64,000 nucleotides of DNA, taken from contig CAZUMW010000010.1 in NCBI GenBank assembly GCA_964621615.1, positions 1-64,000 of the forward strand, in the 5' to 3' direction. The stretch comes from CAZUMW01 sp964621615 (GTDB lineage Bacteria > Desulfobacterota > WTBG01 > CAIYCZ01 > CAIRTM01). A model generated the notes under the pieces. The model was given only the letters and a program-made list of their open reading frames with translations. It was not told the DNA's origin and made no database searches. How positions within the stretch are numbered: the stretch's first letter is position 1; every line of letters begins with the position of its first letter. This document shows positions 1 through 8,935 of the stretch, one piece after another. The position numbers and the translations under genes are program-made.

Positions 1-167
1 CCGGCGGACGGTGCTGCCCGGGACAATCCCTGCACAATGCCTGCTGCGTAGTTACACGCAGCAGCATCGGGCCGTCCATGAAGTGAGGTTTTATCTGGCG
101 GCGGCTGCGCAGAGACACGCCCGAACCGGCTTTTGTTCAATGTTTTCATTTATTTTGGACACGTTTG
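1..167 (+). repeat. Partial left copy of a TIR-bounded element
   Basis: These 167 bases match 8014-8180 without gaps; I count 10 mismatches (about 94% identity). The right terminal sequence at 150-162 is the exact reverse complement of the left end of the complete copy at 7902. The start of this copy lies outside the window. It ends about 40 bases beyond the cusA stop codon, so the metal-efflux operon is bracketed by two copies in the same orientation. It has no credible coding capacity and looks like a MITE or IS remnant. Confidence 0.75.
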
Positions 168-205
168 TCTGTCAATATATGTTAATCAAACTTCCTCTGA
201 AATCG

Positions 206-3200
206 TCACTGTCGATGACCCCTTCGGGGCAGCTTGATTTCCTCAACAGCACAGTACAGAACCGGCACGACAAGGATTGTGATCACCGTGAACACCATGC
301 CGCCGAAAGAGGGAATCGCCATCGGAACCATGATGTCTGACCCGCGCCCCCGTGAGGTAAGCACCGGCAGCAGCGCCAGTATGGTGGTTGCAGTGGTCAT
401 AAGACACGGCCGAACACGCCGCATTGCCGCTGTCACTGTAGCATTGCGGATCTCCTCCCCGCTTTCCGGACGCTGCTCTGCAAATGTCTGGTCAAGATAC
501 GTGGCTACGACGACGCCGTTATCCGATGCAATGCCGAACAGCGCCAGAAACCCCACCCAGACGGCAACACTCAGATTAATGGTGCCGATCTGAAACAGCT
601 CCCGCATGTGTACGCCTGATATGAAAAAATCCAGAAACCACCCCTGCCCGTACAGCCAGATCATCACAAATCCCCCCGCCCAGGCAACAATGATACCGGA
701 AAATACCATCATGGTGGTAACCGATGAGCGAAACTGAACATAAAGAATCATAAAGATAATAAACAGTGCAAGCGGCAGCACCAGGGCCAGTCTTTTCTGG
801 GCGCGAACCTGATTTTCATAGCTGCCGGCAAACCGGTAGCTGACTCCGGCGGGAACCTCAAGCTCACCTGCTGCTATTTTCTGCTTAACAAAGCGGTCCG
901 CCTGCTCGACCGTCTCAACTTCGGCATATCCCTCTCTTTTATCAAACAGCACGTACCCGACAAGGAAGGTATCTTCGCTTTTTATGACCTGCGGCCCGCG
1001 GACATAGGTGATTTCGGCAAGCTGCTGCAAAGGAATCTGTGCTCCTGCGGGCGAGGGCACCAGGATAGTTCCCAGCTCTTCGATTGTATCGCGCAGCTCG
1101 CGCATGTAGCGGATACGGACAGGATAGCGCTCACGCCCCTCAACCGTCATAGTGATGCGCCGGCCGCCGATCGCGACTTCGATCACTTCCTGCACCTGCC
1201 CGACGCTGATACCGTATCGCGCGATCGCCTGCCGGTTTATATCGATCTCCAGATAGGGCTTCCCGACAATACGGTCGGCTATCACTGCGGAGGGCTTGAC
1301 AGCGGGAACCTGTTTCAGCAGCTTCTCCAGCTTGAGGCCGAATCGCTCAATCGTTTTCAGATCGGGCCCTTTCACTTTGATGCCCATAGGCGCCCTCATG
1401 CCGCTCTGAAGCATAACGATACGGGCGGAAATCGGCTGAAGCACCGGCGCAGAGGTTGTGCCCGGAATCTCCCCTGCCCTCACGATCGCGTCCCATATAT
1501 CGTCGGGACTGTTGATGCCCTCCCAGGCCCTCCGGCCCTCATTTAAAGCAGGATCGAGCGGCGGCCGCCAGAGACGAAACGGCATGCCGCCCGGATCGGG
1601 AATAAGACGCCCCTGCTTGTCTCGCACAAATGTTCCGCAAACTACATACGGCTCTCCATCCGGCGCCGGCAGCGGTGCGCCGTTAATGCCCCGCACCAGG
1701 CCGATCCGGTCGTGGTCGTAGCGGAATGTTCTGCGCATACCCGATTCATCGAGCAGATATTCGGGGTAATAATTGATTATGGTTTCGATCATTGAAATGG
1801 GTGCCGGATCAAGAGGCGTTTCAGCACGGCCCAGCTTGCCGACCGCGTTAATCACTTCCGGAACGGAATAGAAGGCCATGTCCTGCTTCTGCAGCACATC
1901 CAGCACTTCTCCGATTGACGCATGCGGCATGGTGGTGGGCATGTAGAGAAACGACCCTTCATCGAGCGGCGGCATGAATTCTTTACCCAGGCCGGGAAAT
2001 GCCTCTTGGACTGCCGCAACGGGGGCGAATCGTTTCACACTCAGCGGCAGCCAGCCCAGCAGGGCATCAAATCCCAGCCAGGTCATCAGGCCCATTGCGG
2101 TCAGCAGCGCCGGAACCGTTAAAAACAGCCCCTTGTGATCAAGGCACCATCTCAGCATGGGTTCGTAGATATACAGGAACAGGCTGAAAAACAGCAGAAT
2201 ACCGCCGATCAGCACACCCACAAATACAGCGTTTACCGCCAGCCCTTTTTCCGGCCCCAAAGGCAGCCAGTGTCCGGCAAGAACAACAATTACCGCCAAA
2301 ACTGCCGCTGCGGTTGCAATAAGCGGCGGAACCCAACGAAAGCGTTCGGAGATTCGGGCTTCGGCTATCCGGTACAGGCCGAAACAGACGACAACAATAC
2401 CGATCCACCACGTTACGGCTGCAGCAATAATCGCTCCCAGAACAATCATCAGAACAGAAAGCAGGGTGCGCGCAGTAGTTGCTGCACGCCGCCCCGTAAA
2501 AAACAGATGAGCCATGGGCGGAATTATCGTAAGGGCCACAATCACCGATGCTATCAGGGCAAACGTTTTGGTGAACGCGAGCGGCCTGAAAAGCTTACCC
2601 TCTGCAGCCTCCATGGTAAAGACCGGCAGAAAGCTCACCACGGTTGTAGCGACAGCGGTAACTACAGCACCCCCGACTTCACGGGAGGCATTATAAACAG
2701 ATGCAAACCGGCTTTCACCCGGAGTTGCGGACTGAAGGTGCCTGAGGATATTTTCACAGATAATGATGCCCATATCAACCATCGTGCCGATAGCGATGGC
2801 AATGCCGGAGAGAGCAACGATGTTGGCATCGACGCCGAACACTTTCATGGCGATAAAACACATGAGAATGGCAAGCGGCAGAAGCGCTGAAATCAGCACA
2901 GAGCTGCCCAGGTGCATGACCATAATCAGAATAACGATAACCGTAACCAGCACTTCCTCGACAAGGGCATTATTCAGGGTATCCAGCGTTTCATGAATCA
3001 GTCCGGTCCGGTCATAAAAAGGGACAATCGCAACCTGGCTCAGCGTTCCGTCAGAAAGCCTCTTTTGGGGAAGTCCGGGTGATATTTCGTCAATTTTTCT
3101 CTTGACGTTTTTGATGGTTGCAAGCGGGTTCTCACCATAGCGCACCACCACCACGCCGCCGACGACCTCGGCGCCCCCCTTGTCAAGCGCACCCCGCCGC

Positions 3201-4102
3201 AGCGCCGGCCCGAGATGGACCCGTCCAATATTTTTCACATACAGCGGCACTGTATCGTTTACCTTTATGACGCTGTTTTCAATATCGCTTATCTTTTCGA
3301 TAAAGCCCAGGCCGCGAATCACATATTCAACGCTGTTCACCTCTATGGTCCGGGCACCCACATCGATGTTTGCGCTGCGGACCGCATTGATCACTTCGTG
3401 GAGCTGTACATCATTGGCGCGCATTGCGGCCGGGTCGACATCGATCTGGTATTCCTGCACAAATCCGCCCACCGATGCAACCTCGCTGACGCCGTCGGCG
3501 GTCTGCAGGGCAAAGCGGACATACCAGTCCTGGATGGTGCGCAGCTCATGAAGATCCCACCCGCCGGTCGGGTTTCCGTCAGGGTCGCGGCCCTCCAGGG
3601 TGTACCAGAATATCTGCCCGAGGGCTGTTGCATCAGGGCCAAGCGCCGGCTGCACTCCTTCGGGAAGCACGCCGGCGGGAAGGCTGTTCAGCTTTTCCAG
3701 CACTCGCGTCCTGGACCAGTAAAACTCGACATCCTCATTGAAAATGACATACACTGTCGAAAAGCCGAACATGGAAAAGCTGCGTACCGTTTTAACGCCT
3801 GGGATGCCCAGCAGCGAAACGGTGAGCGGATAGGTGATCTGGTCCTCTATATCCTGGGGGGAGCGGCCCGGCCATTCGGTAAACACTATTTGCTGGTTTT
3901 CGCCTATATCTGGAATCGCATCAACCGGAACCGGATCCCGGGGCAGCAGTCCGCCCATGCGGTCCCCCCAGTCGAACGGGGCCGTCAGCACACCCCACAC
4001 CAGCACGAGCCCGACCAACAGAAAAACGACAACCTTCAGCTCAAGGCAAAACCCGATGACGCGGTCAATAAGGGAAATTGCACCCTGCTTATCATTTGCC
4101 AT
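206..4102 (-). CDS. cusA: CusA/CzcA-family heavy-metal efflux RND transporter, inner-membrane pump
   Basis: Inner-membrane proton-driven RND pump of the heavy-metal (HME) subfamily, which exports metal ions such as Cu(I), Ag(I), Zn or Co through a CusB-type adaptor and a TolC-type channel. The 1298-residue protein has the RND plan: an N-terminal membrane segment, a periplasmic porter domain, a TM4 block with the family motif GTMVDMGIIICEN, and a second porter and TM block ending in GSDIMVPMAIPSFGG. It is about 250 residues longer than ordinary CusA/CzcA. The extra length includes a hydrophobic insertion of roughly 100 residues after the TM5-6 region and a longer second periplasmic domain. The ATG overlaps the end of the upstream cusB-like gene by 11 bases, so the two are translationally coupled. 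The exact metal cannot be read from the sequence. Confidence 0.93.
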   Translation of the reverse strand: MANDKQGAISLIDRVIGFCLELKVVVFLLVGLVLVWGVLTAPFDWGDRMGGLLPRDPVPVDAIPDIGENQQIVFTEWPGRSPQDIEDQITYPLTVSLLGIPGVKTVRSFSMFGFSTVYVIFNEDVEFYWSRTRVLEKLNSLPAGVLPEGVQPALGPDATALGQIFWYTLEGRDPDGNPTGGWDLHELRTIQDWYVRFALQTADGVSEVASVGGFVQEYQIDVDPAAMRANDVQLHEVINAVRSANIDVGARTIEVNSVEYVIRGLGFIEKISDIENSVIKVNDTVPLYVKNIGRVHLGPALRRGALDKGGAEVVGGVVVVRYGENPLATIKNVKRKIDEISPGLPQKRLSDGTLSQVAIVPFYDRTGLIHETLDTLNNALVEEVLVTVIVILIMVMHLGSSVLISALLPLAILMCFIAMKVFGVDANIVALSGIAIAIGTMVDMGIIICENILRHLQSATPGESRFASVYNASREVGGAVVTAVATTVVSFLPVFTMEAAEGKLFRPLAFTKTFALIASVIVALTIIPPMAHLFFTGRRAATTARTLLSVLMIVLGAIIAAAVTWWIGIVVVCFGLYRIAEARISERFRWVPPLIATAAAVLAVIVVLAGHWLPLGPEKGLAVNAVFVGVLIGGILLFFSLFLYIYEPMLRWCLDHKGLFLTVPALLTAMGLMTWLGFDALLGWLPLSVKRFAPVAAVQEAFPGLGKEFMPPLDEGSFLYMPTTMPHASIGEVLDVLQKQDMAFYSVPEVINAVGKLGRAETPLDPAPISMIETIINYYPEYLLDESGMRRTFRYDHDRIGLVRGINGAPLPAPDGEPYVVCGTFVRDKQGRLIPDPGGMPFRLWRPPLDPALNEGRRAWEGINSPDDIWDAIVRAGEIPGTTSAPVLQPISARIVMLQSGMRAPMGIKVKGPDLKTIERFGLKLEKLLKQVPAVKPSAVIADRIVGKPYLEIDINRQAIARYGISVGQVQEVIEVAIGGRRITMTVEGRERYPVRIRYMRELRDTIEELGTILVPSPAGAQIPLQQLAEITYVRGPQVIKSEDTFLVGYVLFDKREGYAEVETVEQADRFVKQKIAAGELEVPAGVSYRFAGSYENQVRAQKRLALVLPLALFIIFMILYVQFRSSVTTMMVFSGIIVAWAGGFVMIWLYGQGWFLDFFISGVHMRELFQIGTINLSVAVWVGFLALFGIASDNGVVVATYLDQTFAEQRPESGEEIRNATVTAAMRRVRPCLMTTATTILALLPVLTSRGRGSDIMVPMAIPSFGGMVFTVITILVVPVLYCAVEEIKLPRRGHRQ

Positions 4103-6083
4103 GACTGTGCCCGTCCCGCCCGTTGCCGCCCGGGATTTCTGCGATAGTGGAGACCAGGCTGCCGCAGCGATACATGCTGCTGCCGAAGTAGGGATTCTGC
4201 GTTTTCACTAACTCCTGCAACCAATAGGCCCCCCGGTTTTCACTTGCCATGGGGCACCGGAAACGGTTTATGGCTACCGTGCCCCCCGCTCCGAACTGCT
4301 GAAGGATATGAAAAAGACTATCGGATATTTTCTCAAAAAGTCTGCGCATCGCTGTTATGTTTTCTGCTCCTCGTGCGCTGGCCACCTCTTTTTCAAACTG
4401 CCTGCGGTTTTTCATCCAGGCCATATGCGCCGGTCCCGTCAGCAGGGACATGTCGACTTTTTGCAGCTTCCCCAATAGATTGTCAAGACTGTTGGAGGCA
4501 CGGGGAAAATCATCCCTGCTCAGAGCCTGCTGCAGCTCATAGTAGGCCGACACTACTCCATCCAGCTGTCTTCGGAAGACTTCAGGCGCTCTAAAGAGCG
4601 GCTGCTCTGCTGCCTGAGCAGCGTGTTCATGGACACGCTTTTGTGTGCCCTGCGTGTCCTCTTTCGGGCTCATCATGCTCGGCTTCGCCTGGATCTGAAC
4701 CGCGCTGTCGATTTTAAAATTGCCGTTAACCACCACCTGCTCTCCTTCAGCCAATCCGTGCTCGACTATATAGAAATCCCCTGCCCGAGGACCGAGCACA
4801 ATCTCCCTCCCCTCAAAAACGCCCTGCTTTTCAGGAACAGCGATATACACAATAGCCCGCTCCCCGGTTATCAGCGGGGCTGAATCAGGGATCACCAGGG
4901 GCGGCTCTGCAATCTGTTCAACCGTTGTATAGCCAAGCGATTCGGCGGTCACCAGACCCATCCCGCAGATATCACAGGTGCCGGCTGTATCTTTGACGAC
5001 ATCGGGATGCATGGGGCATATCCACCTGCCTGCAAGATCGGGATCCATAACCTTACCGGCAGCAGCAACCCGGGAGCGCACCTGTGCCGTAACAATCATT
5101 TCCGGCTTCAGCCTGCCGTCAGGGTTTGCCACATTAACTCTGACATCGACCGTGCGGCTTTTCTGGTCAAGGATGGGGTCAATAAAGGCTATGGTGCCGG
5201 TAAAGGTTTGGCTCGGATAGGCGGCGGTCCTGAATGTCACTTCCTGACCATAGCGAATCCAGGCAAGATCCGACTCATAGGCATCAAGCATTGCCCACAG
5301 CTGTGACAAATCGGCGACCGTATAGATGCGGGCGCCGGTATTTACATACATGCCTTCAAAAGCGTTTTTATCGATTACAATACCGCTTCGGGGAGCATAA
5401 ATCGTTATTCTCTCAGAAGGTTCACCGGAGCGCTCGACCTGCTGTATCTGCAAATCGGTCAGCCCCCAGAGCCGCAGCTTTTTGCGGGCTGCCTCGACAT
5501 TTTCACGTGTTCGCGAGGCAATCGTGCCGCCGCCACTTTTCAGCATCTTCAGCCCGAGCAGCAGCTCCTGCTGCGCGGTAATGAGCTCCGGGCTGTAGAG
5601 CTCAACCATATGATCCCCCTTGTTGACCGCGATACCGGTATAGTCAACAAAAAGCCGCTCTATGCGTCCGGGCACCCAGGCGGTGATGTGGGAAATGCTG
5701 ATTTCGTTGTACTGGATTTTTCCGTCAAGACGTATCCGGGCGGTTGCAAAACGGCGCTCAACCGGTGTAGTTCTTATTTCTGCCAGCCGGGCGGCTTCGG
5801 GGGTGAGCCGGATGCGGCGCGCGGTGTCCAAAGGCTGCACATCCTCTTTTACGGGAATGAGGTCCATGCCGCAAATCGGACACTGACCCGGCTCCGCCTG
5901 CCTGATCTGCGGATGCATCGAACAGGTCCAGAACTCCACCGGCGACTCAGCTGTTTCGACAGTCTGCTTCCGGGTTTTTTCCCCGTTCCCGGCCAGCATA
6001 TACCCGGCTGCAAAAACGGCAGCTATAATAGCAGCCACGGCGATGAGGCGATGGAGATTGATAAATCGTACAGGCGATTTCAT
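4092..6083 (-). CDS. cusB: CusB-type periplasmic adaptor with two heavy-metal-binding domains and a DUF3347 tail
   Basis: Membrane-fusion protein linking the CusA-like pump to the outer-membrane channel. A single N-terminal membrane anchor (about 12-32) is followed by a heavy-metal-binding domain (CSMHP near residue 54 and CPICGMD near 68). Then come the helical hairpin and lipoyl/beta-barrel regions, and a second heavy-metal-binding domain with CPMHP and CDICGMG near 360-380. The C-terminal 150 residues form a DUF3347-like domain with its typical CPMA, WLQ and NPYFG blocks. Many CusB proteins carry one N-terminal metal domain; two copies plus DUF3347 in a single chain (663 residues) is elaborate and suggests the adaptor itself collects metal. 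A good Shine-Dalgarno (aaggaa) precedes the ATG. Copper or silver is likely but not proven. Confidence 0.92.
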   Translation of the reverse strand: MKSPVRFINLHRLIAVAAIIAAVFAAGYMLAGNGEKTRKQTVETAESPVEFWTCSMHPQIRQAEPGQCPICGMDLIPVKEDVQPLDTARRIRLTPEAARLAEIRTTPVERRFATARIRLDGKIQYNEISISHITAWVPGRIERLFVDYTGIAVNKGDHMVELYSPELITAQQELLLGLKMLKSGGGTIASRTRENVEAARKKLRLWGLTDLQIQQVERSGEPSERITIYAPRSGIVIDKNAFEGMYVNTGARIYTVADLSQLWAMLDAYESDLAWIRYGQEVTFRTAAYPSQTFTGTIAFIDPILDQKSRTVDVRVNVANPDGRLKPEMIVTAQVRSRVAAAGKVMDPDLAGRWICPMHPDVVKDTAGTCDICGMGLVTAESLGYTTVEQIAEPPLVIPDSAPLITGERAIVYIAVPEKQGVFEGREIVLGPRAGDFYIVEHGLAEGEQVVVNGNFKIDSAVQIQAKPSMMSPKEDTQGTQKRVHEHAAQAAEQPLFRAPEVFRRQLDGVVSAYYELQQALSRDDFPRASNSLDNLLGKLQKVDMSLLTGPAHMAWMKNRRQFEKEVASARGAENITAMRRLFEKISDSLFHILQQFGAGGTVAINRFRCPMASENRGAYWLQELVKTQNPYFGSSMYRCGSLVSTIAEIPGGNGRDGHSHGK

Positions 6084-6170
6084 AAAAATTCCTTCCTGCT
6101 GCTATTTTGGACAGGTATCACCACAAACCGCGGCAGCCGGAACCAAACATGCATTTATATTTTGCCGCAG

Positions 6171-6189
6171 TCCCGCACGTGATGCGGGA
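6171..6189. repeat. REP-like hairpin between the tolC-like and cusB-like genes
   Basis: A perfect 7-bp inverted repeat, TCCCGCA-cgtga-TGCGGGA, followed by TCCATG. It resembles the GCGGGAATCCAT end of the hairpin at 28361-28405. It sits in the 226-base gap within the efflux operon and could attenuate or stabilise the transcript. There is no T tract, so it is not a classic terminator. Confidence 0.5.
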
Positions 6190-6309
6190 TCCATGAGATT
6201 TCAACACTGAGCATGGATTCCGTGTTTCACTTCGCTCGCCCGGCATAACAATTGCTGAATTTTTTTTGACACAAAAACGCCAGCAATAATTTCCAAGCGG
6301 CTACATGTT

Positions 6310-7677
6310 TTACCCGGACGGTTGATTTCCTGCCCCTATCTGAAAAAGTTTTTTGCCGACCGCAACCTCCAGATCGGCGAGGCTCTTTTCATAGTCGCTC
6401 AAAATGCGTTCAAATTCTATACGGTAGTTATACAGGGTGATTTGGCTGTCAAGAAGGCTCAGAAAATCGATTCTGTCGACCTGGTATGCAGTCATATCGG
6501 CTGAAAAGGACTGTCTGGCTTTTGGAATGATGCTGTCTTCATACAGATCCAGCAGGTCTGCGCCACGCCTGACTCGGGCCACAAGGTCACGAATGGAAAA
6601 CAGAATATCGTTCTTGCGGGCCTCGTATTCGGCTTTTGCCTGTTCAATCTGAAGCCGTGTTTCCGACACACGCCTGTTTTGTTTTCCGGAAAACCAGATC
6701 GGCACCGTAACCCCGACCATAAAGCTGAAAAAATCGGGGCGGTCAGTATCATAGTTAAGCGGCCGCGTGGCCACGTCGGTAAACAAACCGCTGGGCTTCA
6801 TAACCCGTGTTAGTGCGGGGCGGGCATGCATACGGTCCTCCCGCTGACCATATGCAGCGGTGACGACAAAATGAGGAAAATAGGATTTTTTGGCAAGCTG
6901 GCTCTCAGCTTCGCGCTGTTGAATATGCTGCTCAAGTGACTGAAGGAGCGGGTGCCCTTCCAGAGCCTGTTTTTCAAGCGCGCCACAGCTGCAGGAAAAC
7001 TCGGTTTGCGTTACCCGTGGAATTCCTGAGAACGGTTTCCCTGCGGGACGATTCAGCAGGCGGTTCATTGATGCATGAATCGTATCGCGCTGCTGCCTGA
7101 GATTGATCAGCTCCTCCCGGTTTTTTTCAATTTCCACCTGCGCACGGAGCATATCTTCAAGCAGGCCGGTCCCGACCTCATAGCGCGACTGCGTCATTTC
7201 AGCCAACTGCATAAGCAGATCACGGTTTTTGGTGGTTATCTGCAATGCGCGCTCGATAAAATACAGCTGGTAAAAGTTTTTTTTTACATCCCGTACCAGA
7301 CGCAGCGCGGCATCCTCGACCGCCTGCCCGGAGCTGCGGGCTAAGGCAGCAGCAGATTCCCGTCGCAATGAGGTAATTCCCGGGAAGGGAATTTTCTGGG
7401 ACACAGATATATATTTCTGCGTCATATCCTGCTTGTTAAAATCAAAATTATCTACAGGAAGATTCTTGACACCGAAAACAAGCTCAGGATCCTCCCATGC
7501 CGCGGCCTGAGGCGGACGCTGCCAGAGAGCTTGTTCCTGTTTGTGCAGCGCGTTGATTACGGGATTGCGGGAAAGTGCCTCATCGACCAATGCTGCAAGA
7601 TCCGGCGCGGACCCGGCTTGGCATATACCGTAAAAACCGGATAATAGAATAAAAAGCAAAAGCATCATGTGTTGCAT
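6310..7677 (-). CDS. cusC: TolC-family outer-membrane efflux channel (CusC-like)
   Basis: Outer-membrane channel completing the tripartite metal efflux system. The 455-residue protein has a signal peptide (hydrophobic about 4-20, cleavage near QAG-SAP) and two repeats of the OEP fold with long amphipathic helices rich in E, Q, R and A, ending in a DLEVAVGKKL segment typical of TolC proteins. It is the first gene of a three-gene minus-strand operon (channel, adaptor, pump). A gap of 226 bases separates it from the adaptor. The ATG follows a GGAGAAAAGG ribosome site. The family assignment is clear; the Cus name is from context. Confidence 0.9.
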   Translation of the reverse strand: MQHMMLLLFILLSGFYGICQAGSAPDLAALVDEALSRNPVINALHKQEQALWQRPPQAAAWEDPELVFGVKNLPVDNFDFNKQDMTQKYISVSQKIPFPGITSLRRESAAALARSSGQAVEDAALRLVRDVKKNFYQLYFIERALQITTKNRDLLMQLAEMTQSRYEVGTGLLEDMLRAQVEIEKNREELINLRQQRDTIHASMNRLLNRPAGKPFSGIPRVTQTEFSCSCGALEKQALEGHPLLQSLEQHIQQREAESQLAKKSYFPHFVVTAAYGQREDRMHARPALTRVMKPSGLFTDVATRPLNYDTDRPDFFSFMVGVTVPIWFSGKQNRRVSETRLQIEQAKAEYEARKNDILFSIRDLVARVRRGADLLDLYEDSIIPKARQSFSADMTAYQVDRIDFLSLLDSQITLYNYRIEFERILSDYEKSLADLEVAVGKKLFQIGAGNQPSG

Positions 7678-7901
7678 AACCTTTTCTCCGGAAAAAAATA
7701 TTTTTAATGTCCGCTATTGATGTATATTTTTTATTACTTTTTTTAAATAGTTTCTCTGTTTTATGTTTTCAACTCCTGAATGCTGAAACAGCAGATATAT
7801 TTCCAATTTTAAATGAAAAAAATACACAATGGGGTACACAATTGTCTTTTTCATGAACGGGCGCTGCCTTTATCCTATATATTGAATATATGGCACCAGT
7901 A
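7678..7901 (-). promoter_or_regulatory. AT-rich upstream region of the metal-efflux operon, with a direct repeat
   Basis: This stretch upstream of the minus-strand efflux operon is very AT-rich. It contains a direct repeat TACACAAT-gggg-TACACAAT at 7823-7842 (period 12), about 150 bases before the first start codon. Such a repeat could bind a metal-responsive regulator, but no regulator gene lies next to it. I could not assign a firm -35/-10 pair. Confidence 0.35.
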
Positions 7902-8175
7902 GTGTCCAAAATAAGTTACGAAGCCGGTTCGGGCGTGGCTCTGCACAACCCCCGCAACACGTTCAAAAGGTTATGCAGCGGCATGTGCCGTTATATTTCA
8001 GTACACACACGGCCCGGCGGACGGTGCTGCCCGGGACAATCCCTGCACAATGCCTGTTACGCAGTTACACGCAGCAGCATCGGGCCGCCCATGAAGTGAG
8101 GTTTTATCTGGCGGCGGCTGCGCAGAGACCTCCCCGAACCGGCTTTTGCTCAATGCTTTCATTTATTGTGGACAC
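7902..8175. mobile_element. 274-bp MITE-like element with terminal inverted repeats
   Basis: The left end GTGTCCAAAATAA (7902-7914) is mirrored at the right end by TTATTGTGGACAC (8163-8175), one mismatch. A second inverted block lies inside: GCCGGTTCGGG near 7922 against CCCGAACCGGC near 8115. No open reading frame inside resembles a transposase. The right 162 bases recur at the window start, beyond the other side of the cus operon, in the same orientation. This is best read as a non-autonomous element or the end of a larger IS. No target-site duplication is obvious. Confidence 0.65.
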
Positions 8176-8277
8176 GTTTGATTATGGCACAGTAAAAACA
8201 GGAGGGATACGGGTGTTATTTTTTGCTCACATACCCTTTTTTCCTGAAAACCCATTGACTTGTTTGCGGAGGCATCT

Positions 8278-8790
8278 ATGATTACATGCATGAAAACTTC
8301 TGTGTGCGCGCATGCAGCCGTTGTGCTGCTGTCATTTCTTATCTGTGCCGGCTGCGCAGCCCCCATGCGAAAAGCTCATGTTTCCGAGCTGAAAAAAAAC
8401 CCATCGCTCGGGGACAACGAGTCGATACAATTCATCGTTGCTGATCTCCAGGATGTGCACACTCACTATGAAGCGCTGGAAGACAACGACATCGAAGTAA
8501 CCGCACCGGTCACCTATTACGGCAGGCGCCAGTTCTGGACATGGTATCTCCGGCTTGAAGAAAGCGGCTGCACCCTGCGCTGCTACACCCATCACTACCG
8601 CCTGCGCGCCGACCGCTTTGCAGAGCTGCTGCTTGAAAGCGCAATGCGTGAAGGAGGGGAGATAACCGTTGTGGGCACGCTGCGCTCAAAAGGTCTTGAA
8701 ACCCGGATAATTCTCTACAACGGGCAGATTGTGCGCACCAACATCAGGCCGCCGCACCTTATTCCCCTGATGCATTATTATATGTGGTAA
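8278..8790 (+). CDS. Predicted outer-membrane or periplasmic lipoprotein, function unknown
   Basis: A 170-residue protein with a lipoprotein signal peptide: a hydrophobic stretch ending in a lipobox LICAGC, so the mature protein would begin at Cys about 25. The remainder is a small mixed alpha/beta domain with the phrases APVTYYGRRQFWTWYL and EGGEITVVGTLRS. This gives a loose resemblance to OB-fold or Slp-type lipoproteins, but I do not recognise the family. The start at 8278 is chosen because CGGAGG lies five bases upstream; a TTG at 8260 is also in frame. It is 146 bases upstream of the radical SAM gene, in the same orientation. Confidence 0.75.
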   Translation: MITCMKTSVCAHAAVVLLSFLICAGCAAPMRKAHVSELKKNPSLGDNESIQFIVADLQDVHTHYEALEDNDIEVTAPVTYYGRRQFWTWYLRLEESGCTLRCYTHHYRLRADRFAELLLESAMREGGEITVVGTLRSKGLETRIILYNGQIVRTNIRPPHLIPLMHYYMW

Positions 8791-8935
8791 TAGCGCTCCG
8801 TGAAACCCTCCTTTTTCCGTTTCATTTTGTATCATAAGGATAGTTATTGAAAAAATGTGTTTATTTTTTTATACATGATCATATATACTACTGCATACTG
8901 TCTGTTCCGGTAACCAACACGAGGGCACACAGCTT

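Noticed and set aside
3215..4147. A 310-codon open frame on the plus strand
   Set aside because: It lies wholly opposite cusA, has no ribosome site or recognisable family, and its codons are the mirror of cusA. A shadow frame.
7902..8175. Coding region within the TIR element
   Set aside because: The frames present are short, differ between the two copies at stop and start positions, and match no transposase motif I know.
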